Shown in pieces: positions 37,438-48,900 of a DNA stretch of 64,000 bases (position 1 is its first letter; the number at the start of each line of letters is the position of its first letter). The DNA lies in assembly GCA_964023205.1 (NCBI GenBank), contig OZ026848.1, positions 31,049,912 to 31,113,911 on the forward strand, read 5' to 3'. This stretch comes from Lutraria lutraria (lineage: Eukaryota > Mollusca > Bivalvia > Venerida > Mactridae). A program made the translations under genes and the position numbers. The notes under the pieces are model-generated. The model saw only the letters and a program-made list of their open reading frames with translations, was not told the DNA's origin and did no database searches.

Positions 37438-37605
37438 TTATTTATCTGTTGCTCATTCGACACCCATGGTCATTTCAGGGCCAACCCAGGGAGAGGGGAG
37501 CGAATATACAGAAGAACCTGGCTTTTGTTTCCCTACTCTTATTTTGAATATTTTTACATGGTCCTTTATCATGCCTGGTGTGAACACCGATACGTGCCTC
37601 ACCCA
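37438..37605 (+). repeat. Dispersed repeat (family E), copy 3
   Basis: Shares TTATCTGTTGCT, CGACACCCATGGTCATTTCA and GGGAGCGAATATACAG with copy 2. The overlapping 102-codon frame (37388-37696) reads through the repeat and is not supported as a gene. Confidence 0.55.
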
Positions 37606-40336
37606 TTACCAGGGATTTTTTCGACTCAGTAATTGGCTCGGTATATATAGTTGGGATGGGGACCAATGTGTACACTACGGTAGCGCTACGCACTGACCTG
37701 TGTTCTTCTGCTCGGGGCATTATGGGTATTTGCAGGAACTACATACAAAATGTAAGTTATAAACAATAACATAACGTGACGTCACCGTATGGTACACATT
37801 GGGCCAAGCGTACTTCAACATTGCGTTTCATTGAATAATTAGTGTTATTGGCGAAAGCACAAGAATAGTAATGGTATAATGTACTTATTTTACACAAATA
37901 AACATATTTTGTTAATAATATACAATCAATAATATAAAATCCTTCCGCGGAACTATACTTTTAGCGTATATATAACTATCTAAATGTAGATAGTAATCAG
38001 TTCTATGTATAGAGGTTAGACAAACGTAGTGACGCTATGTATAGAACGGATGGGGCACCAAAAAGGCGTCCCTGAGAAAATCGGAAGGCGGAGCCGAGAT
38101 TCGGTCCCACGACTTTTCGTTCAGTAGTTACTACTAGACTGTTGTCATAGTAACCAGAGTTGGGTTTCTCCAAATTGGGGAATTCCCTTTTTGTGTCTAT
38201 TTTTAGATATTATTCTTACGTTGCTGAATGTCAGGGAAATTGATCTGAATGTCAAATAACTTAAGTTACACTAATTGCACACATGATGAATTTGTTTAAA
38301 GTTGTAAAATTCATTAAATAATTAAGCGTATTCAAAATACTGATTTGGAATAAATGATCACCATAATTTCTAAGCGAGATTGTATTATATTGTTTAATCA
38401 TTCAATTATTGCCATAAGATATTTGATTTGCTTCAAATAAAACGATTTGCAGCAATAAAACAATAAATATCCAACATGATATTAAATCATAAATTTTCCG
38501 CCCATTTTCTTTTCATTCGTAATTATTGAATAGGGATGTGATTTGTGTATTATAATGCTCGTTATATATTTAAGTCTAAATAAAGTCAATAAACTGTTTA
38601 TTTATCTTTGTTCCTATTGATATTCATGATAATTATCACGTTTTATTCCATTACTTATGATTAATATTTCTTCTGCTTAAGTGGTGTTTCGGGTGGCATC
38701 TTTGGTTTAGGTGATCTCTTGTTCATGATCACTATTTCTTCACTGGTGTGAGTGCGAATCCAATCCGGGCCCATACGTAACTTCATACATGAGGAGTCTG
38801 TCCAGCTAACGTACAGACGGACGGACGGTGTGTCTTTCTCTATTGTTAAAACTAGAATGACCAAGATACTTCGTGCGGCGTTAAATCAGACGAAAACTGA
38901 TGTTATTCAGTTAGCTTATAGTTATCATTTTACAGGACTTTCGGATGGAAGTGATTTCATGAACTACACATTAAAATATGTATTTCGTCACCTGAACCGT
39001 ATACTAGTAGTAGGCTATCAACCATTTTGAAAATTTTGACATTTTCACATCGTTGGATTCGTCTCTCGGAGATATGTCTTCTCTGTTTTAGCAATTGAAG
39101 CCCTCGTTAAAATGTTTTTCAGTCTCCACGTTTATCAATTGACTTTGAATGTTTGTTGGCCTGTTTTTTCAAAATGGTAAACAATGAGTTATTTTTTTTA
39201 TCCTCTGGTAACAATTTATTTTGCCCTAAAGCAAGTCAACTGAAACATGACATTGTATTGTTTCTACGTCGTGCATTGAACCTGTAGTATTTGGAGCATT
39301 GATTGCATTGCGATGGAATATTGTACAGTTAATGATCTATAATCAATACATGTGATTCTAAAACTTAGATCGTAATCGAGTTTGTTACCGTGTTAGACAA
39401 ACGTTGAATCCGGATTTAAATAGCATCGACTGTAATGCAGACATGCCTCAAAGTTATATTACTATACATTTGAGCATCAATAATGTTTGTAAAGTTTCAT
39501 TTGAAACTCAACTTAACGACATATTAAATAATTGTCAACATTAAACATGATAGAATTAACAATACGACCATAACATCACATAAAGTTCATTGCCCTTTAA
39601 GTTTGACCGCGAGAACTAAAGTTTAGTTTAAAATATACATTGTAGTTCAAAGTTTAAATCAATGTTGAAATCAGTATAAATATTAGTTTAGAGTGTAAAG
39701 ATTAGTTAATAGTTAAATTTAATGAAATTAGTGAAAGTTTGAATTTCAGAGTTAAGTTTAAAATTTAGAGTTTAGTTTAAAGCTTTTTAAAGAAGTGAAT
39801 ACTAGTTAAGAGTTTAGTTAAAAGTTTTTGGTTTTTTTTGTTAAAGTAAACCCTTTTCGCTTTATTTTCTGCTCTTTGCTAGCAATTATTTGTTGCAATT
39901 TTAACACTGCTGAGTATTTAGATTTATTCAATCAGTCGCATAAATTTCAATAACTTACAGACTCTTTGCATAATATGTTGTCAAGGAAACGGTCCATGTA
40001 ATGTCAAACTTAGATGATAATTTACACGTTGTTCTGTCCTAGTCTGGCAGAAAATTGTGACTTGGCGTCAGATACAAGAATGTTTTATAATGTTTGTAGA
40101 AAAAGTATCGGATACTTGTATATTCTACGTCTTGTATAGTTCAAATGTTCAAAGTAGATCTATATTACATTTTTATACTGTTCCCGCGGGCAATTCGCGT
40201 TATTTATACGTCAATGTTTACTCAACATTGCCGAAGTCGTACATTTCTTTTCTAAACACCCAGGTCATGCGTCCTGAAATTATGTACCCTATCGCGTATA
40301 AATACAAAAAAGTTGCAATATACATACCATGAAGAA
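37606..40336. other. Non-coding; GTTTAGTTTAAA-rich stretch
   Basis: No gene is supported over 2.7 kb. At 39600-39835 the words GTTTAGTTTAAA and AGAGTTTAGTT recur irregularly, an eroded simple array. The overlapping frames at 38661-38864 and 38752-39030 have no recognisable features. Confidence 0.45.
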
Positions 40337-40453
40337 CTACGGAGTCCCTAAAGTGGCATTTACTCTTTTTTCAGGACTATTTCGTAAAAACGAAAACATA
40401 TTTCGAAATAATCCTAAAAAAGAATAGCAAGTGTCACTTTAGGGGCTCCGTAG
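40337..40453. mobile_element. Near-palindromic MITE
   Basis: The left arm begins CTACGGAGTCCCTAAAGTG; the inverted right arm begins CTACGGAGCCCCTAAAGTG. Pairing extends about 50 bp per arm through TTTTTTCAGGACTATTTCG. AAGAACTA occurs on both sides (40332-40339 and 40456-40463), which may be an 8-bp target duplication overlapping the arm. Confidence 0.85.
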
Positions 40454-41029
40454 TAAAGAACTATGTCGAACCAATACTTTTATATCGACAAGGCTGATGT
40501 TTGTATAACTCAAACTCGGCTGTAGGCATTAGATCCTTAATCCCTAAATAGTTTTATAGGGTTTCATGATAGAAAATGAGTAGCCATGAGATTTTTAAAA
40601 AAACAATGTCATTCCTTTTGTGTTGTTTTCCTAAAGTCTATGAGCGTTTTTTAAATGAAGAGAATCTAGAATAATATTAGGATCCTAATTGATCTGTTTT
40701 TTGCTTTTGTACTTGACAACGGATTTCATAGAAGTTGCTAAGAAACACAACCCGGTTGGAAACTTGACTTCAACTCGGATTAACAAACCTGACGACAGAG
40801 GCAAGGATAACTGACATTTATCCGTTCAGACGATTGTGTTATGAATATTGATGAGTTGAGATCTAGATTCTGTTTCTTTGTTTGAATGGTCACTTGCAGA
40901 TGTTTAAATAAAACTCTGTGTGCGTCTGCTTTCAACATAAAGGGCAGTATAATCGATGTATTGCAGCATATAATTATGATACATGTAGATGAAGAAATCA
41001 TCCAATAAGCAAATATTTATGACATGAAT
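40454..41029. other. Non-coding; partial family G repeat
   Basis: About 40555-40640 resembles 14034-14292 (TTTCATGATAGAAAATGAG..AAACAATGTCATTCC). Nothing else is supported. Confidence 0.45.
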
Positions 41030-41290
41030 ACCGCAACCGTGGCTGAGTGGTTAGGATGTCCAACTTCGAAGTCCAGTGGAGACTGTGCTAGAACTGATGC
41101 GATCGGTTGGTGAACCGACGACTAGTTAAACAATGCCTACCGTAGGCCCATTACAACAAGGCACCCGGCAAAAAGAGAGGGGATGCAAGAGGTAGTAGGT
41201 TCACAAAAGATAGATGTCTCATAAGCCAATTTCGCTGGCCCTTTCAATAGGGATGGCACTATAATAATCAAAACTTTTAAATAAAGGATT
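41030..41290 (+). mobile_element. tRNA-derived SINE (family D), intact-looking copy
   Basis: The head CCGTGGCTGAGTGGTTAGGA matches a Pol III A box. A GGTTGGTGAACCGACGACTA block and a common 3' part ending GGCCCTTTCAATAGGGATGG follow, then an A-rich tail. It is the reference for the split minus copy at 35048-35782. Confidence 0.75.
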
Positions 41291-42124
41291 CCTATCTATA
41301 TCCAGATATCTAGATAAAACCTGGCTGGTTCATGGGAACGCGGAGTGCTACGAGGCTTAGTCATCCAATAATTTCGGTTGTAACGGTAATTAGAGGGGCT
41401 GCAACTAATTCTGATCCTCACGTTGTCAGTCAAAATCTAAAATCCCCCGTCAAATAATTTTTGGATGAAAAGGTTATTAGAAAGGGCTATAACTAATTCT
41501 CCCCTCATCATTGTCAGACAAAATCTAGCCCCGCCCTTTCCACCCCCCACACACACCAATCTGGAATTACTCCCTGCATGCCTATCTGAAGATAACATGA
41601 GCTAAATAATTTCTAATTTTCAATTTTCATCAAATGAATAAAGAATATTGTGTTACCACTTATCATTCAGCTATTTATGATTTGGGTCTAGGATATTGCG
41701 AGTGATATCAGCTATAAAATATTATATAACCACTCAATCAAGTTATAAATTTGAGTACTTCATATTTGAGACCTTTGTTGTTATTCAAACAAAGAAATTC
41801 TCTCGATTTTAGTACATGTATTCTGTTATCAGTGTGTTTTTATTATCATGGTTACGATACAAATATTCATAAAAGAGTTTTCAAAGAATATTAGTTAAGC
41901 AGTTGATTTAATTTGATAAGTTTACTAACCCAAAATACAATGAATACGAGGCAACCGAGACTCTTACTTTTAGCTATGAACTATCACACTAACTGCAGAT
42001 AATACAATCATTTATCCTTTAATATTATGAAAACACTGATGATCAAAGGATATAGCTATCAGTCCAGTACGAGTGATGAACTATTTGTTGCCACATCAAG
42101 ACTGGATTTTTTTTAGTTAATCCC
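41291..42124. other. Non-coding, no gene seen
   Basis: No supportable gene. Confidence 0.45.
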
Positions 42125-42770
42125 TTAATTACACTGGACCTGTTGTCTGGAACGGTAAACCCAAATGTAAACGTGACTCAATCATACTTAAGTTCGGATT
42201 TAACGCCATTTTCAACATTATTTCAGTTATATAATTATCCAAACCAGCTTTTCTTGGAGTTCATTTATTAGGCCTTCACTAGTACTAATCACATCCTATC
42301 CACAAGCTGCTGCCTAGCTACCCGACATAATTCAGAGGACAATTTAACATAGGATGTAATATCTTCGGTCAAAGGGGTAGGTTCACTTAGGGCCTAAAAT
42401 GGCCCTGTGTCAGATTTCCTTGATATTTTGACAGTATAATATATTCGATGTTTCTTCATCAAAAACATGTTTTCAAATTGTTCTGAAATGAGTATTGTTG
42501 CCATAGCAACGAAACGTTTTTTTTTAAATAAAAATGGAAAAACCTCAAAATTTCTGTTCCATGGCCTCAATGTTCTTTTTATTAAGTGTATATGATTGTG
42601 CATGTTGACTAAAGTGACAAGATATTTTTATTCCATGGTTGCTATGGCCCTAAGTGAACCTACCCCTTTGTCACGGACAGCGTGAGCCTAGCCCTCATGG
42701 GTTCGATCTCACAACCCCTTGATCAGTAGACCAACGCTCTAACTACAGAGCCAACCGTGCAGACACTTAT
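42125..42770 (-). mobile_element. tRNA-derived SINE (family A), split by a MITE
   Basis: Right-hand part (42673-42770), read on the minus strand, is a tRNA-like head with B-box-like TGAGATCGAACCC. The left-hand part (42125-42367) carries the shared GTTCGGATTTAACGCCATTT end. It is interrupted by the MITE at 42371-42669. Other copies are at 42827-43095, 44880-45145, 55753-55995 and 61262-61500. Confidence 0.65.
42371..42669. mobile_element. GTC-flanked MITE carrying an RFX X-box
   Basis: Perfect 24-bp inverted ends beginning AAAGGGGTAGGTTCACTTAG are flanked by GTC on both sides (42368-42370 and 42670-42672). GTTGCCATAGCAAC at 42497-42510 is a full palindromic match to the RFX X-box consensus GTNRCC-N2-RGYAAC. 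A second half-site, GCCATAGCAACC, lies in the right end region. No coding capacity. It is inserted in a SINE. Confidence 0.85.
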
Positions 42771-42826
42771 CCCTGAAGGAATACGTATACTTTAGGTATT
42801 AGTATTGGCCGTGACACGGTGAAAAA

Positions 42827-43095
42827 TGATTTCAGTGGATTTAATGCCGTTTGCGGTGACAATTCAGTTATATAGGGTGGCCGGTTCACCTAACCATTTT
42901 TCCTAGACTGTATTCTTACCAGCACTAAGATACCCTTCAACAAGGAGCTGGTACTTATACGCATATGGGGGTTGGGGAAATCGACATTTTTGTAAAAAAA
43001 TCATAGAATGATACCCCTGTCGGGATGAGATTTGAATCCGGATCGCTGAGTTACATGTTCAGAACACTAACCACTGAACAACGGTCGCGGCTTTA
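42827..43095 (-). mobile_element. tRNA-derived SINE (family A), copy 2
   Basis: Minus strand: head GCGACCGTTGTTCAGTGGTT, a B-box-like GGATTCAAATCTC, then a body ending in the GGATTTAATGCCG motif (on +). Similar in order to 44880-45145. Confidence 0.7.
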
Positions 43096-43202
43096 AAATA
43101 TGAAGCTAATGAGCTAAGTAAAAATCAGATCCTTTTTGGACAAGTAAGCAATGTAGACACATGTTCGCCTTTTGCACCGGCAATGTTAAAAAATACGAAG
43201 CC

Positions 43203-43275
43203 AAGCCTTGTTGCAACCAAACTTGTAATAAAAACCAAACTTGTAATAATTACAAGTTTGGTTGCAACAAAGCCT
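43203..43275. repeat. Strong palindrome
   Basis: 27-bp arms built on GTTGCAACCAAACTTGTAAT (43203-43229 and 43249-43275). Inside is a second near-perfect 31-bp palindrome (AACCAAACTTGTAAT with complement, one-base centre). Probably a local inverted duplication. Confidence 0.85.
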
Positions 43276-43283
43276 AAACAATA

Positions 43284-43450
43284 TAGATCGGTGCTCTAGT
43301 GGTTACGCACTAACTACTAATCGAAAGGTCGAGGGTTAGAATCTCAGCTACGCTTTTTCAGTGTCCCCGTCCCCTCTACCGAGCCAAGTAATGTGTCTAG
43401 TAAATCACAAGAAAACGGCTGTACATCAGCCACGATTAGGAACCAGTAAA
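43284..43450 (+). mobile_element. tRNA-derived SINE (family C)
   Basis: The head GATCGGTGCTCTAGTGGTTA is A-box-like and GGGTTAGAATCTC resembles a decayed B box. The body has TTTCAGTGTCCCCGTCCC and GAGCCAAGTAATGTGTCTAG, shared with 50600-50765. Confidence 0.7.
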
Positions 43451-43498
43451 AACTTTTTTTAAAAACAGGAGTACGGATAAAAATGCCTGGTTCTCCTA

Positions 43499-43504
43499 TA
43501 CCCC

Positions 43505-43538
<34 letters not shown>

Positions 43539-43540
43539 TT
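43499..43540. repeat. Poly-C / (CT)n microsatellite
   Basis: About 16 C followed by about 11 CT dinucleotides. Confidence 0.97.
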
Positions 43541-44879
43541 GGGGCGGCTATGAAATAAGAAAAGCTGGCGACAGGGCAGTTAAAAATAGATAAATGGTTT
43601 ATTTCTTATTCATTAGGCACAAAGGCCCATTTGAACAACATATTTACAAACATATAGATAAATACAATGTTACATGCAACATACATAGTTATACATGACA
43701 GTTGGTATAATTTGCATTAAAGCTGATAGCCATATAAATATGCTTATTTCATTGATATTTATAATTAAGGCATTTAATATACATTTAATATAATCACCAA
43801 AGAACCATTTAACATATACATTCATAATATGAAGTATATTAATAAATTAGTCAATATATCAAGTTAGTACAAATTCTGAACTGTAGAAATAAGTCAATGA
43901 AAACATATATATATAATAAATTATATAGATAAGAGCTGAAATAAAACAACCTTTGCGCATACAACAAATATTTTATTGTAATAGATAAAATCATAAAATT
44001 GAAATACATGTATAGCAATTTACAAACAAATTGTGAACCAATTTAGCTTCGAATGATATAGATAAACATATGCTTCAATTTTATGTTTAAATTATGACAC
44101 ATTACTTTCAAATGCTTGCAATTTTATGGTTTAATAGATTTTCAATGGGTTAATGAGAATCGGGCAATTTATAGAAAATTTAAATAGTACTAGATAAACT
44201 CGAATTTAAAAAGCATTAATAAATGCTTACATCTCTTTGAACGAAAGAGAGATCTTCACAAAATGCTGGAAATGTCTAGGAATAGTTGAACCTGTCTGTT
44301 TATTCATAAATATTAGTCTAAGTGGATTCGTTACTCCGTAATCAAAATAGGCATACTTCACATGCCGAAATAATTCTGGAGCGTGTATAATACGTCTATT
44401 CTGATTTAAATTAATCGATTAATAGCGATGTTGAAATATTGTGTCTACGATACAATTTCTGATCAAACGATATTAAGATCGATATTCCTGAATTCAGTTT
44501 ATTCAATTTGTGTGTCTTTGATCAATATCCTATAACTGTAATATTTGTAAAACACTTTACAGCATTACGTTATTTTCTACGTCAAACGAAACTATGGTAA
44601 CGGCTCAACATATACTGTTTTTGTCACATTTTCACAAGACTGTATTATAGCGATAACGGTGTGCCTAGACACAGGACCACGCCAGTGTTATACTTAACAG
44701 TCTTAGAATAAACCAAGTTTCATGCATTTCACTATTTTGTTCAAACATCGCCAAATCGGGAACTTTCTAAGAAAGGACATGTTTGATTGACCTTATGGGA
44801 AAAGCAGCGCTTAACACTAATTTTGTGGTCGCTCGTTTTGTCTTAATTAATATTGTTGAGTTGAAGCAGATTTCTGTTT
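43541..44879. other. Non-coding, no gene seen
   Basis: Very AT-rich; no supportable gene. Confidence 0.5.
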
Positions 44880-45145
44880 GTTTATTCGGGTTTAACGCCA
44901 GTTTTCAACAATTTCTCGGTATATACGACGGCCGATTCACCCAACCAGTTTTTCCAAGACTGTATTCTAACCAGTACTAACTTACCCTTCCACAAGGCAC
45001 CGGCACCTTCTCGACAGGCGGAGAATCATTTATTCTTTGACAAACTTTCATGGAAGGGTATGACCGGGACCGGGAATCGAACCTAGATCGCCGAGTTACA
45101 AATCAAGCACACTAACTTAGTCACTGAACCACGGCCGCGGCCTCA
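44880..45145 (-). mobile_element. tRNA-derived SINE (family A), best copy
   Basis: Minus strand: GGCCGCGGCCGTGGTTCAGT head and a perfect Pol III B box GGTTCGATTCC (45073-45083 on + as its complement). The body has a GACCGGG/CATACCC junction and a 3' end complementary to GGGTTTAACGCCAGTTTTCA. The 65-codon + frame over it is incidental. Confidence 0.8.
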
Positions 45146-45999
45146 GATTTTTGTAGTTACTGTTTCCGTAAAAATGTCATTTTGGGCAAAACAGTTAATA
45201 AACGTTAACATGTGTTTTATATATAATATTACTTGTAGAATATGCGTACATTAATCTTGAACTTCCCAGCGCATTCAAACAGATTTATTACACATACATA
45301 TAATATTGAAATATTTCTGTACAGATATTTATGTTGATCGGGATATAAATCCGTGCAGTTCGTTTTGTTCTTACAATTAAATCTGTGTAAAACTCATTCT
45401 GATTGGAAATCAATTCAAGTCGAATAACATTCAGCCATTATAAATGTTTACTGCTCCATACAAATAAGATAAAAGCGTCTGTCAATGTTGCAGGTCATAA
45501 TTCTTGGTCTGATGTGTGTTATTACAGAATAATAGAATCGTGTTCCGTAAAACTTGATGTTTATCTCTACTATGTAACCTGTTCAATATTGAATGTTTTC
45601 ATTCCCGTAATGCAATAGATATGAAACAATTTAACAAACTGGCTATTAGTAACACAGCGAAATGAATCACCTACAACTTGTTTACGAGAAAAACTTGTCT
45701 GCTCCATTCGATTCTCCAACAATGGTGGCACTATATTGATGATACAAGTCTGATCCGTGCAGACTTTAATTTTGCGAGAGACATGCGGTTAGTGAAATTA
45801 CCCCTCCCACCTCAATCTCATTAAAGGACTAGATTCCATTTATGTGCTTATTTCAAAATATATAAACTCCATTCATATCAGGCTTTAGGAACCGGGGGGA
45901 GCTAATCCGTACCCTCAACAATAATTTCGACTGAAATTGGAATCAAAAGTGGCTATGCTTTTCTCTCCAATTCCCTTGTTGTTAGACAACATGTTAAAA
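45146..45999. other. Non-coding, no gene seen
   Basis: No supportable gene; the 71-codon frame at 45403-45618 has no recognisable features. Confidence 0.45.
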
Positions 46000-48900
46000 G
46001 GGGTAAAAGAAAACAGTAAATGGGTAAAAGGGTGTAAAAGAAAACAGTAAATGGGTAAAAGGAAACAGTAAATGGGTAAAAGGAAACAGTAAATGGGTAA
46101 AAGGGTATAAAAGGAAACAGTTAATGGGTAAAAAAAAACAGTAAATGGATAAAAGGAAACAGTAAATGGGTAAAAGGGTATAAAAGGAAACAGTAAATGG
46201 GTAAAAGAAAACAGTAAATGGGTAAAAGGAAACAGTAAATGGGTAAAAGGGTATAAAAGGAAACAGTAAATGGGTAAAAGGAAACAGTAAATGGGTAAAA
46301 GGAAACAGTAAATGGGTAAAAGGGTATGAAAGGAAACAGTAAATGGGTAAAAGTTATAAAAGGAAACAGTAAATGGGTAAAAGGGTATAAAAGGAAACAG
46401 TAAATTGGTAAAAGGAAACAGTAAATGGGTAAAAGGAAACAGTAAATGGGTAAAAGGGTGTAAAAGAAAACAGTAAATGGGTAAAAGGAAACAGTAAATG
46501 GGTAAAAGGAAACAGTAAATGGGTAAAAGGGTATAAAAGGAAACAGTTAATGGGTAAAAGAAAACAGTAAATGGATAAAAGGAAACAGTAAATGGGTAAA
46601 AGGGTATAAAAGGAAACAGTAAATGGGTAAAAGAAAACAGTAAATGGGTAAAAGGAAACAGTAAATGGGTAAAAGGGTATAAAAGGAAACAGTAAATGGG
46701 TAAAAGGAAACAGTAAATGGGTAAAAGGAAACAGTAAATGGGTAAAAGGGTATGAAAGGAAACAGTAAATGGGTAAAAGTTATAAAAGGAAACAGTAAAT
46801 GGGTAAAAGGGTATAAAAGGAAACAGTAAATGGGTAAAAGGAAACAGTAAATGGGTAAAAGGAAACAGTAAATGGGTAAACGGGTGTAAAAGAAAACAGT
46901 AAATGGGTAAAAGGAAACAGTAAATGGGTAAAAGGAAACAGTAAATGGGTAAAAGGGTATAAAAGGAAACAGTTAATGGGTAAAAAAAAACAGTAAATGG
47001 ATAAAAGGAAACAGTAAATGGGTAAAAGGGTATAAAAGGAAACAGTAAATGGGTAAAAGAAAACAGTAAATGGGTAAAAGGAAACAGTAAATGGGTAAAA
47101 GGGTATAAAAGGAAACAGTAAATGGGTAAAAGGAAACAGTAAATGGGTAAAAGGAAACAGTAAATGGGTAAAAGGGTATGAAAGGAAACAGTAAATGGGT
47201 AAAAGTTATAAAAGGAAACAGTAAATGGGTAAAAGGGTATAAAAGGAAACAGTAAATGGGTAAAAGGAAACAGTAAATGGGTAAAAGGAAACAGTAAATG
47301 GGTAAAAGGGTGTAAAAGAAAACAGTAAATGGGTAAAAGGAAACAGTAAATGGGTAAAAGGAAACAGTAAATGGGTAAAAGGGTATAAAAGGAAACAGTT
47401 AATGGGTAAAAGAAAACAGTAAATGGATAAAAGGAAACAGTAAATGGGTAAAAGGGTATAAAAGGAAACAGTAAATGGGTAAAAGAAAACAGTAAATGGG
47501 TAAAAGGAAACAGTAAATGGGTAAAAGGGTATAAAAGGAAACAGTAAATGGGTAAAAGGAAACAGTAAATGGGTAAAAGGAAACAGTAAATGGGTAAAAG
47601 GGTATGAAAGGAAACAGTAAATGGGTAAAAGTTATAAAAGGAAACAGTAAATGGGTAAAAGGGTATAAAAGGAAACAGTAAATGGGTAAAAGGAAACAGT
47701 AAATGGGTAAAAGGAAACAGTAAATGGGTAAACGGGTGTAAAAGAAAACAGTAAATGGGTAAAAGGAAACAGTAAATGGGTAAAAGGAAACAGTAAATGG
47801 GTAAAAGGGTATAAAAGGAAACAGTTAATGGGTAAAAGAAAACAGTAAATGGATAAAAGGAAACAGTAAATGGGTAAAAGGGTATAAAAGGAAACAGTAA
47901 ATGGGTAAAAGAAAACAGTAAATGGGTAAAAGGAAACAGTAAATGGGTAAAAGGGTATAAAAGGAAACAGTAAATGGGTAAAAGGAAACAGTAAATGGGT
48001 AAAAGGAAACAGTAAATGGGTAAAAGGGTATGAAAGGAAACAGTAAATGGGTAAAAGTTATAAAAGGAAACAGTAAATGGGTAAAAGGGTATAAAAGGAA
48101 ACAGTAAATGGATAAAAGGAAACAGTAAATGGGTAAAAGTTATAAAAGGAAACAGTAAATGGGTAAAAGGGTATAAAAGCAACAGTAAATGGGTAAAAGG
48201 AAACAGTAAATGGGTAAAAGGAAACAGTAAATGGGTAAAAGGGTATAAAAGGAAACAGTAAATGGGTAAAAGGAAACAGTAAATGGGTAAAAGGGTATAA
48301 AAGGAAACAGTTAATGGGTAAAAGAAAACAGTAAATGGATAAAAGGAAACAGTAAATGGGTAAAAGGGTATAAAAGGAAACAGTAAATGGGTAAAAGAAA
48401 ACAGTAAATGGGTAAAAGGAAACAGTAAATGGGTAAAAGGGTATAAAAGGAAACAGTAAATGGGTAAAAGGAAACAGTAAATGGGTAAAAGGAAACAGTT
48501 AATGGGTAAAAGGGTATGAAAGGAAACAGTAAATGGGTAAAAGTTATAAAAGGAAACAGTAAATGGGTAAAAGGGTATAAAAGGAAACAGTAAATGGATA
48601 AAAGGAAACAGTAAATGGGTAAAAGGAAACAGTTAATGGGTAAAAGGGTATGAAAGGAAACAGTAAATGGGTAAAAGTTATAAAAGGAAACAGTAAATGG
48701 GTAAAAGGGTATAAAAGGAAACAGTAAATGGATAAAAGGAAACAGTAAATGGGTAAAAGGAAACAGTGAATGGGTAAAAGGGTATAAAAGCAACAGTAAA
48801 TGGGTAAAAGGAAACAGTAAATGGGTAAAAGGAAACAGTAAATGGGTAAAAGGGTATAAAAGGAAACAGTAAATGGGTAAAAGGAAACAGTAAATGGGTA

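Noticed and set aside
37388..37720. Opposing 102- and 81-codon frames
   Set aside because: Both overlap a dispersed repeat with copies at 28164 and 36789 that do not keep the frame.
41030..41110. Functional tRNA gene
   Set aside because: The A-box-like head does not continue into a full cloverleaf, and the same segment occurs with the same downstream body elsewhere; it is a SINE head.
45915..48182. 755-codon minus-strand open frame as a gene
   Set aside because: It is produced by a tandem array whose periods are multiples of 3. The product is only PIYCFLL/PFTHLLF repeats, with no start context, domain or non-repeat portion beyond a few residues.
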